Source: Pseudomonadota bacterium (GTDB lineage: Bacteria > Desulfobacterota > Desulfovibrionia > Desulfovibrionales > Desulfovibrionaceae). Taken from it: 7,977 nt of DNA. The stretch spans positions 1-7,977 of the forward strand of contig JAEWCY010000167.1 of assembly GCA_023390395.1 (NCBI GenBank), given 5' to 3'. The notes under the pieces were generated by a model. That model ran no database searches, was not told the origin of the DNA, and saw only the letters and a program-made list of their open reading frames with translations. Shown here in pieces: positions 1 to 7,977 of the stretch (positions within the stretch are counted from its first letter, which is position 1; the number at the start of each line of letters is the position of its first letter). A program made the translations under genes and the position numbers.

Positions 1-905
<905 letters not shown>

Positions 906-908
906 GCG

Positions 909-1058
909 ATGCGCATCAATATCCAGCTGCAGTGCACCGAGTGCAAGCGCAAGAACTACGCTACGGAAAAGAACAAGAAAAATACCACCGGCCGCCTCGA
1001 AGTGAAGAAGTACTGCCCGTTCGACCACAAGCACACGGTCCATCGGGAAACGAAGTAG
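909..1058 (+). CDS. rpmG: 50S ribosomal protein L33 (zinc-ribbon type, 49 aa)
   Basis: This small protein of the large ribosomal subunit sits near the E site. The product is 49 residues, the usual length for L33, beginning MRINIQLQCTECKRKNYATE and ending YCPFDHKHTVHRETK. It is of the cysteine-containing type: a CxxC knuckle at C9/C12 and a third cysteine at C36. The fourth position of the zinc ribbon, C39 in the four-cysteine form (CPWC in Thermus, from memory), is D39 here, followed by H40. Zinc binding may therefore use D39 or H40 as the fourth ligand, or may be lost. The ATG lies 3 bases after the tuf stop, with GGAG at 899-902 inside the tuf 3' end, which indicates translational coupling. 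The tRNA-Trp gene follows after 21 bases. The gene is short but the family match is unambiguous. Confidence 0.96.
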   Translation: MRINIQLQCTECKRKNYATEKNKKNTTGRLEVKKYCPFDHKHTVHRETK

Positions 1059-1079
1059 CAGGGCGCCGGGTTTAAACGC

Positions 1080-1155
1080 AGGGCAGTAGCTCCAACGGTA
1101 GAGCATCGGACTCCAAATCCGAGGGCTGGGGGTTCGAATCCCTCCTGCCCTGCCA
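1080..1155 (+). tRNA. trnW: tRNA-Trp, anticodon CCA
   Basis: The sequence folds into a 76-base cloverleaf. The acceptor stem is AGGGCAG (1080-1086) with CTGCCCT (1145-1151). The D stem is GCTC/GAGC and the anticodon stem is TCGGA/TCCGA with loop CTCCAAA. The T stem is 1128-1132 with 1140-1144 and has loop TTCGAAT. The anticodon CCA is at 1113-1115 and reads the tryptophan codon UGG. The discriminator base is G1152, as usual for bacterial tRNA-Trp, and the 3' CCA (1153-1155) is encoded. The gene lies between rpmG and secE with only 21 bases on each side and no terminator on either side. It is probably excised from the protein-coding transcript by RNase P and 3' processing enzymes. Confidence 0.98.
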
Positions 1156-1176
1156 TTTTCGAGCAAGGCGTAGGTC

Positions 1177-1503
1177 ATGGCCAAAGAAAAGACGCAGACG
1201 ACCCCGGCCCCCCAGGCCGTACCCCAGGGCGACAAGCCGGCCAAGGCCAAGACGGCCGCCAAGGCCGGAGCCAAGGGCGGCGAAGGGGCGACCGGACAGC
1301 CCACGGGACTCGCGGCGCGCATCGCCTCGGCCAAGGAATTCTTCGAGCAGTCCAAGGCCGAACTCAAAAAGGTCACTTGGCCCACCCGCCAGGAGACGGT
1401 CAAGACCGGCATCGCGGTCCTCGTCTTCAGCGTGGTCATGGCCATTTACCTGGGCGTCGTGGACATGGTCCTTTCCAGGCTCGTGGCGCTTATCCTCTCC
1501 TAA
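1177..1503 (+). CDS. secE: Preprotein translocase subunit SecE
   Basis: SecE is an essential small subunit of the SecYEG channel in the inner membrane, clamping the two halves of SecY. The product is 108 residues. Residues 1-50 are an Ala/Lys/Gly/Pro-rich, probably disordered cytoplasmic extension. The conserved amphipathic helix follows (KEFFEQSKAELKKVTWPTRQ, 53-72) with the family signature KKVTWPTRQET. Residues about 78-105 form one transmembrane segment (IAVLVFSVVMAIYLGVVDMV and beyond). This is the single-TM type, unlike the three-TM E. coli protein. The ATG start has AAGG at 1165-1168, 8 bases upstream. nusG starts 21 bases after the stop, and secE-nusG is one of the most conserved bacterial gene pairs. 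Confidence 0.96.
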   Translation: MAKEKTQTTPAPQAVPQGDKPAKAKTAAKAGAKGGEGATGQPTGLAARIASAKEFFEQSKAELKKVTWPTRQETVKTGIAVLVFSVVMAIYLGVVDMVLSRLVALILS

Positions 1504-1524
1504 CGGGTCGCAACGGAAACGGTC

Positions 1525-2091
1525 ATGACAACGAACGAAGGCATCCTCGACGACCAGCGCGCGCCCGCCCGGTGGTACATCGTCCACACGTATTCCGGTT
1601 TCGAGAACCGCGTGGAGCAGACCATCCGGGAGATGATGCGCACGGGCCAGGACGGCGGATGCATCGAGGAAGTCGTCGTCCCCACCGAGAAGGTCATCGA
1701 GCTGGTCAAGGGCGAGAAGAAGACGTCCACGCGCAAGTTCTACCCGGGGTACGTCATGGTCAAGATGTCCATGAACGACAACTCCTGGCACCTCGTCCAG
1801 TCGATCCCGCGCGTGACCGGATTCATCGGCGGCAAGAACCAGCCGACGCCCATGCGCGACAGCGAGGCGGACAAGATCCTCAACCTGATGGTCAGCCGCC
1901 AGGAACAGCCCCGTCCCAAGTACCACTTCGAGCGGGGCGACGACGTCCGGGTCATCGACGGCCCCTTCGGCGGCTTCAACGGCGTGGTCGAGGACGTCAA
2001 CTACGACAAGGGCAAGCTTCGCGTGTCGGTCTCCATCTTCGGCCGCCAGACGCCGGTGGAACTGGATTTCGTGCAGGTGAGCAAAAACTAG
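1525..2091 (+). CDS. nusG: Transcription termination/antitermination protein NusG
   Basis: NusG is a universal elongation factor that binds RNA polymerase and links it to Rho, to S10/the ribosome or to antitermination complexes. The product is 188 residues (E. coli 181). After a short tail, the NGN domain begins at RWYIVHTYSGFENRVEQTI (16-34) and contains FYPGYVMVKM (72-81) and TGFIGG (98-103). A linker follows, and the C-terminal KOW domain spans about 135-188, with GDDVRVIDGPFGGFNGVVEDV (from 138) and the terminal ELDFVQV. No insertion is present between the domains. The ribosome binding site is weak (GGA at 1515-1517), consistent with translation coupled to secE. A possible hairpin lies immediately after the gene, before rplK. 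Confidence 0.97.
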   Translation: MTTNEGILDDQRAPARWYIVHTYSGFENRVEQTIREMMRTGQDGGCIEEVVVPTEKVIELVKGEKKTSTRKFYPGYVMVKMSMNDNSWHLVQSIPRVTGFIGGKNQPTPMRDSEADKILNLMVSRQEQPRPKYHFERGDDVRVIDGPFGGFNGVVEDVNYDKGKLRVSVSIFGRQTPVELDFVQVSKN

Positions 2092-2109
2092 GGGGCTTTG
2101 GCCCTCTTT
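2090..2109 (+). terminator. Possible weak terminator or regulatory hairpin between nusG and rplK
   Basis: AGGGGGC (2090-2096) can pair with GCCCTCT (2101-2107) around a TTTG loop, giving 7 pairs including one G-U. The stem overlaps the last bases of the nusG stop codon and is followed only by TT and then CGC, so the U-tract is poor. It could be a leaky intrinsic terminator, or part of an L1-binding site like the one that controls rplK-rplA in E. coli. I could not match it base by base to a known L1 operator. The rplK Shine-Dalgarno (AAGGA, 2113-2117) lies just outside the stem. Confidence 0.3.
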
Positions 2110-2125
2110 CGCAAGGATATTCGCA

Positions 2126-2548
2126 ATGGCCAAGAAGATCACCGCCAAGGTCAAGCTGCAGCTTCCGGCCGGTTCCGCCAACCCGTCTCCCCCGGTCGGT
2201 CCGGCGCTGGGCCAGCATGGCGTCAACATCATGGAATTCTGCAAGGCGTTCAACGCCAAGACGATGGACCAGAAGGGCACCATCATCCCGGCCTTGATCA
2301 CCATTTATGCCGACCGCTCCTTCACCTTCATCACCAAGACTCCTCCGGCGTCCGTGCTTCTGGCCAAGGCCGCCAAGATCGAAAAGGGATCGGGCGAGCC
2401 CAACAAGACCAAGGTGGGCAAGATCACCAAGGCCCAGATCGAGGAAATCGCCAAGCTCAAGCTGGTGGACATGTCGGCCAACGATCTGGATGCGGCCTGC
2501 CGCTCCATTTCCGGAACCGCCCGCAGCATGGGCATCGAGATCGTCTAA
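2126..2548 (+). CDS. rplK: 50S ribosomal protein L11
   Basis: L11 binds 23S rRNA helices H43/H44 at the base of the stalk, where translation factors act, and is needed for RelA activation; thiostrepton acts at this site. The product is 140 residues, the family's normal length. The N-terminal domain shows the proline-rich hinge signature PAGSANPSPPVGPALGQHGV (14-33) followed by NIMEFCKAFN. The C-terminal rRNA-binding domain (about 72-140) includes EPNKTKVGKIT and the terminal SISGTARSMGIEIV. The ATG is preceded by AAGGA at 2113-2117 with 8-base spacing. It lies 34 bases after nusG and 29 before rplA, and is probably translated with rplA from one message. Confidence 0.98.
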   Translation: MAKKITAKVKLQLPAGSANPSPPVGPALGQHGVNIMEFCKAFNAKTMDQKGTIIPALITIYADRSFTFITKTPPASVLLAKAAKIEKGSGEPNKTKVGKITKAQIEEIAKLKLVDMSANDLDAACRSISGTARSMGIEIV

Positions 2549-2577
2549 CCGGCGCGCGCGCAAGAGGGAATTTCGAG

Positions 2578-3285
2578 ATGGCCAAGCATGGAAAGAAATA
2601 TCGCGAGGCGGTCAAGGACATTGACCTGCAGGCGAAATACGACGTCAACGAAGCCATGGCCCTGACCGTCAAGAGCGGCGTCGCCAAGTTCGACGAGACC
2701 GTCGACGTGGCCCTGTGCCTGGGCGTCAACCCCAAGTACTCCGACCAGATGGTGCGCGGCGCGGTGTCCTTGCCCCACGGCCTGGGCAAGACCGTGCGCG
2801 TGCTCGCCTTCTGCAAGGGCGACAAGGAGGCCGAGGCCCGCGAGGCCGGGGCCGACTTCGCCGGCGGCGACGACCTGATCGAGAAGATCAAGGGCGGCTT
2901 CCTGGATTTCGACAAGGCCGTGGCCACCCCCGACATGATGGCCACCGTGGGCAAGATCGGCAAGATCCTCGGCCCCCGCGGGCTCATGCCCAACGCCAAG
3001 ACCGGCACCGTCACCTTCGACATCGGCAAGGCCGTGCAGGAGCTCAAGGCCGGCAAGGTCGAGTTCAAGGTGGACAAGGCCGGCGTGCTGCATGTGCCGC
3101 TTGGCAAGCGTTCGTTTGGCCCCGAGAAGCTCCTGGACAACTTCCGGGCGCTCATCGACATGGTCATGCGCCTCAAGCCGTCGGCGGCCAAGGGCACCTA
3201 CCTCCAGGCCATGGCCCTGGCCACCACCATGGGCCCCGGCATCAAGGTGGACACCCAGTCCGTGCGCAAACTCCTCGAGGGCTAG
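2578..3285 (+). CDS. rplA: 50S ribosomal protein L1
   Basis: L1 forms the mobile stalk on the E-site side of the large subunit and helps release deacylated tRNA. In many bacteria it also represses its own operon by binding the rplK leader. The product is 235 residues, matching the usual length of about 230. The two-domain fold is recognisable: domain I is made of the N- and C-terminal parts, with FDETVDVALCLGVNPKYSDQ (38-57) and the late stretch GTYLQAMALATTMGPGIKVD (206-225). Domain II lies in the middle, with the signature GPRGLMPNAKTGTVT at 132-146. The start is supported by GAGGG at 2564-2568, 9 bases before the ATG. A strong intrinsic terminator begins about 25 bases after the stop, so this gene appears to end its transcription unit. 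Confidence 0.98.
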   Translation: MAKHGKKYREAVKDIDLQAKYDVNEAMALTVKSGVAKFDETVDVALCLGVNPKYSDQMVRGAVSLPHGLGKTVRVLAFCKGDKEAEAREAGADFAGGDDLIEKIKGGFLDFDKAVATPDMMATVGKIGKILGPRGLMPNAKTGTVTFDIGKAVQELKAGKVEFKVDKAGVLHVPLGKRSFGPEKLLDNFRALIDMVMRLKPSAAKGTYLQAMALATTMGPGIKVDTQSVRKLLEG

Positions 3286-3310
3286 AACCGCCCTCGCAAC
3301 CTGCGTCAGC

Positions 3311-3356
3311 GATTGTCCCGGGCCAGAGGCGCGTCCTTTGGCCGGGGACGATTTTT
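3311..3356 (+). terminator. Intrinsic terminator after rplA
   Basis: GTCCCGGGCCA (3315-3325) pairs with TGGCCGGGGAC (3339-3349) with a single G-G mismatch. The stem continues inward through GAGG/CCTT pairs to a CGCGT loop and outward through weak A-T/G-U pairs. The stem is followed by ATTTTT (3351-3356). The long GC-rich stem and the five-T tract make this a convincing Rho-independent terminator. It separates rplK-rplA from rplJ-rplL, although some read-through is possible. Confidence 0.82.
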
Positions 3357-3365
3357 CGATATAAA
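3338..3365 (+). promoter_or_regulatory. Candidate sigma-70-type promoter for rplJ-rplL
   Basis: A near-consensus -10 box TATAAA is at 3360-3365. TTGGCC at 3338-3343, 16 bases upstream, matches four of six -35 positions. Transcription would start near 3371-3373, just before the first helix of the L10-type leader. The -35 box lies inside the 3' arm of the rplA terminator and the -10 box follows the T-tract, so terminator and promoter overlap. The support is the -10 match, the spacing and the fit to the leader; the -35 box is only moderate. Confidence 0.55.
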
Positions 3366-3370
3366 ACAGG

Positions 3371-3447
3371 GCATTGAAAGCGAGTCGGAGACAGCGGGTG
3401 GGGGCGTTCCCCTTAATTTCCCGCCGAGACCCCGCTTTGGCTCACTT
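3371..3447 (+). promoter_or_regulatory. Structured mRNA leader upstream of rplJ, probable L10 autoregulatory leader
   Basis: The outer helix pairs AAGCGAGTC (3378-3386) with GGCTCACTT (3439-3447): nine positions with one C-A mismatch and one G-U. An asymmetric internal loop follows, GGAGAC (3387-3392) opposite TT (3437-3438). Its G/A-rich side is suggestive of a kink-turn. The second helix pairs AGCGGG (3393-3398) with CCCGCT (3431-3436). Inside it sits a GGGG/CCCC hairpin (3401-3404 with 3409-3412) with a CGTT loop. Known biology: L10, with L12, binds the leader of its own message and represses translation in many bacteria, and that binding site has a kink-turn-like loop. The position and layout fit, but I did not match it to a covariance model. 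CCCGC at 3420-3424 could compete for the same 5' strand. Confidence 0.66.
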
Positions 3448-3453
3448 GAAGGC

Positions 3454-3485
3454 CCTCCAACCCGCATGTGGAGGTAGGTACCGTG
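3454..3485 (+). promoter_or_regulatory. rplJ ribosome binding site within a small sequestering hairpin
   Basis: The Shine-Dalgarno GGAGGT (3470-3475) lies 7 bases before GTG at 3483, which fixes that codon as the rplJ start. An upstream GTG at 3468 overlaps the Shine-Dalgarno itself and is not a credible start. CCTCCA (3454-3459) is perfectly complementary to TGGAGG (3469-3474) across a nine-base loop. The ribosome binding site can therefore be hidden in a 6-bp hairpin, a plausible end point for L10 repression. Confidence 0.6.
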
Positions 3486-4004
3486 CAACGTGCGCAAAAA
3501 AACGAGATCATCGAAAAACTGCGCGCCAAGGCGGACCGGGCCGGCATTGCGTTGGTCACCGACTTTCGGGGCATGACCGTCGAGGAGCTGACCGATCTGC
3601 GCGTCAAGCTCCGCGCCGCGGGTGTCGACTACCAGGTCGTGAAAAACACCCTGGCCCGGCTGGCGGTGAAAGACGGCGTCCACGACGCCCTCAAGGACCA
3701 TCTGAAGGACAACAACGCCGTTGCCTTCGGCTACGACGACCCGGTCGTCGCGGCCAAGGTCCTTGTGGACTATGCCAAGACCAGCAAGAAGTTCGCGGTG
3801 AAGCTCGCCAGCCTCTCCGGAAAGGTCATCGACGCCCAGGGCGTCACCGACCTGTCCAAGCTGCCGAGCAAGCCCGAACTGCTGGCCACGGCGCTCGGCA
3901 CCATGAACGCCGTCCCCACCAACTTCGTCAGCCTGTTCGCGAACGTGGTTCGCGGCATGCTGTACGCCCTTACGGCCATCAAGGAAAAAAAGGAAGCCGC
4001 CTAA
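3483..4004 (+). CDS. rplJ: 50S ribosomal protein L10
   Basis: L10 anchors the L12 dimers to the ribosome, forming the stalk that recruits EF-Tu, EF-G, IF2 and release factors. The product is 173 residues from GTG, beginning (M)QRAQKNEIIEKLRAKADRAG. The globular rRNA-binding domain shows TDFRGMTVEELTDLR (26-40) and YQVVKNTLARLA (50-61). The C-terminal L12-binding helix begins near PSKPELLATALGTM (128-141) and runs to AIKEKKEAA. E. coli L10 is 165 aa; the extra length is mostly in this helix and resembles Thermotoga L10, which carries three L12 dimers rather than two. The start was chosen because GGAGGT at 3470-3475 is correctly spaced for GTG 3483, and the N-terminus then aligns with the family. 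A leader with its own candidate promoter precedes the gene, and rplL follows after 43 bases. Confidence 0.97.
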   Translation: MQRAQKNEIIEKLRAKADRAGIALVTDFRGMTVEELTDLRVKLRAAGVDYQVVKNTLARLAVKDGVHDALKDHLKDNNAVAFGYDDPVVAAKVLVDYAKTSKKFAVKLASLSGKVIDAQGVTDLSKLPSKPELLATALGTMNAVPTNFVSLFANVVRGMLYALTAIKEKKEAA

Positions 4005-4047
4005 ACCCGGCTTCCGCCAAAGCGAACGCTTGAGGAGGAACTGATCC

Positions 4048-4440
4048 ATGTCCGAGATCACCAAAGAGCAGGTTGTCGATTTCATTGCCAATATGACCGT
4101 TCTCGAGCTCTCCCAGTTCATCAAGGAGCTCGAGGAGAAGTTCGGCGTGTCCGCCGCCGCCCCGGCCATGGGCATGATGATGGCCGCCCCGGCCGCCGGC
4201 GGCGACGCCGCCCCGGCCGAGGAAGAGAAGACCGAGTTCGACGTCGTGCTGACCAACGCCGGCGGCAACAAGATCGCCGTCATCAAGGTCGTGCGCGCCC
4301 TGACCGGTCTGGGCCTCAAGGAAGCCAAGGCCAAGGTCGACGAGCTGCCTTCCGTCATCAAGGAAGCCGTGTCCAAAGCCGACGCCGAGGAAGCCAAGAA
4401 GCAGCTGGATGAGTCCGGAGCGACCTGCGAAATCAAGTAA
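4048..4440 (+). CDS. rplL: 50S ribosomal protein L7/L12
   Basis: L12 is the multicopy acidic stalk protein whose C-terminal domains capture translational GTPases. The product is 130 residues (E. coli 121). The N-terminal dimerisation and L10-binding domain is residues 1-33 (TVLELSQFIKELEEKFGV). A flexible Ala/Pro/Met/Gly-rich hinge covers about 34-60, slightly longer than in E. coli. The C-terminal factor-binding domain (62-130) has EFDVVLTNAGGNKIAVIKVV and the conserved helix signature LTGLGLKEAKAKVDELP (85-101). A cysteine occurs near the end at position 127 (ATCEIK). The Shine-Dalgarno GGAGG at 4034-4038 with 9-base spacing is strong, as expected for a protein made in several copies per ribosome. 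A terminator-like attenuator follows. Confidence 0.98.
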   Translation: MSEITKEQVVDFIANMTVLELSQFIKELEEKFGVSAAAPAMGMMMAAPAAGGDAAPAEEEKTEFDVVLTNAGGNKIAVIKVVRALTGLGLKEAKAKVDELPSVIKEAVSKADAEEAKKQLDESGATCEIK

Positions 4441-4462
4441 GCGCCTCGCGCTTTCGTTCTCG

Positions 4463-4516
4463 ACGGAAAAGAGCGCCCCCACTCCTCGGGGCGGGGGCTC
4501 TCTTTTCCCGTTTTTT
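4463..4516 (+). terminator. Strong intrinsic terminator/attenuator between rplL and rpoB
   Basis: AAAAGAGCGCCCCC (4467-4480) pairs with GGGGGCTCTCTTTT (4493-4506) over fourteen positions with one C-T mismatch and a 12-base loop. The stem extends outward by GG/CC (4465-4466 with 4507-4508) and, past a bulged C, by AC/GT. A run of six T (4511-4516) follows. Known biology: a partial terminator at the same place in E. coli lets only a fraction of polymerases reach rpoBC, balancing abundant L12 against RNA polymerase. No convincing promoter is seen between this hairpin and rpoB, so read-through is presumably how rpoB is expressed. Confidence 0.85.
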
Positions 4517-4664
4517 GTCTTAGACCCGCTTTCCGAAGCCCGAAAACCGGCCAAGCCGGCGAACAAGGGCGAAACAGGCGCAGACAGCGCCGCGCAAGGC
4601 CGATGACGGGCCGTCTCAACGCCCGGGAACTTCCTAACGTCGTAGCCCTGCAACAGAGGAAAAA

Positions 4665-7977
<3,313 letters not shown>

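Noticed and set aside
1054..1090. Short repeats AGTAGC and GCAGGGC around the rpmG-tRNA junction
   Set aside because: They are only 6-7 bases and arise from the acceptor stem sequence and the rpmG stop region; no sign of integration or an attachment site.
956..1156. Antisense open frame of 66 codons starting MAGQEGFEPPALGFGVRCST
   Set aside because: This too is the opposite strand of tRNA-Trp, a common spurious protein call.
1377..2297. Forward open frame of 306 codons in another frame over secE-nusG, rich in Arg, Pro and His
   Set aside because: It is an out-of-frame shadow; secE and nusG in their own frames are unmistakable.
1072..2304. Antisense open frame of 410 codons across tRNA-Trp, secE, nusG and the start of rplK, ending in RRDSNPQPSDLESDALPLE
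   Set aside because: The terminal peptide is the well-known artefact of translating a tRNA gene on its opposite strand; the rest is a shadow of secE and nusG.
4012..4032. Short AAGC/GCTT inverted repeat between rplJ and rplL
   Set aside because: It has four pairs only, with no T-tract; not distinguishable from chance.
4515..4543. TTGTCT as a possible -35 box for an rpoB promoter
   Set aside because: No acceptable -10 box lies 16-18 bases downstream, and TTGTCT is part of the terminator's T-rich tail.

Overview
The window is a stretch of core bacterial chromosome, entirely on the + strand: the tuf – rpmG – tRNA-Trp – secE – nusG – rplK – rplA – rplJ – rplL – rpoB cluster. It is GC-rich with strongly GC-biased third codon positions. 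The gene order, a 49-residue cysteine-containing L33, a tRNA-Trp between rpmG and secE, and an Ala/Lys-rich SecE N-terminus together suggest a high-GC deltaproteobacterium (Desulfobacterota), most likely Desulfovibrio-like. That placement is an inference from family knowledge; no search was run.

Layout. Positions 1-905 hold the 3' three-quarters of EF-Tu. The L33 gene follows after 3 bases, then tRNA-Trp(CCA) at 1080-1155, then secE and nusG. A weak hairpin lies between nusG and rplK. rplK and rplA are closely spaced. After rplA comes the richest non-coding stretch (3286-3482): an intrinsic terminator, a candidate promoter overlapping its 3' arm, a two-helix structured leader of the ribosomal protein L10 kind, and a small hairpin that buries the rplJ Shine-Dalgarno sequence. 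rplJ and rplL follow. A strong attenuator-like terminator at 4463-4516 separates rplL from rpoB, whose first 1104 codons run off the right edge; rpoC presumably follows outside.

How the parts work together. The genes supply translation (EF-Tu, L33, tRNA-Trp, L11, L1, and the L10/L12 stalk that recruits EF-Tu and other GTPase factors), protein export (SecE), and transcription (NusG and RNA polymerase beta). The two terminators divide the cluster into at least three expression levels. L10/L12 is placed under its own leader, and rpoB transcription is reduced relative to rplL, as expected from the different copy numbers of L12 and RNA polymerase.

I found no mobile element, CRISPR array, foreign gene or undescribed system. 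Points worth a second look are regulatory (the rplA-rplJ and rplL-rpoB intergenic regions) plus two protein details: an L10 stalk helix long enough for three L12 dimers, and an L33 zinc ribbon with three rather than four cysteines.
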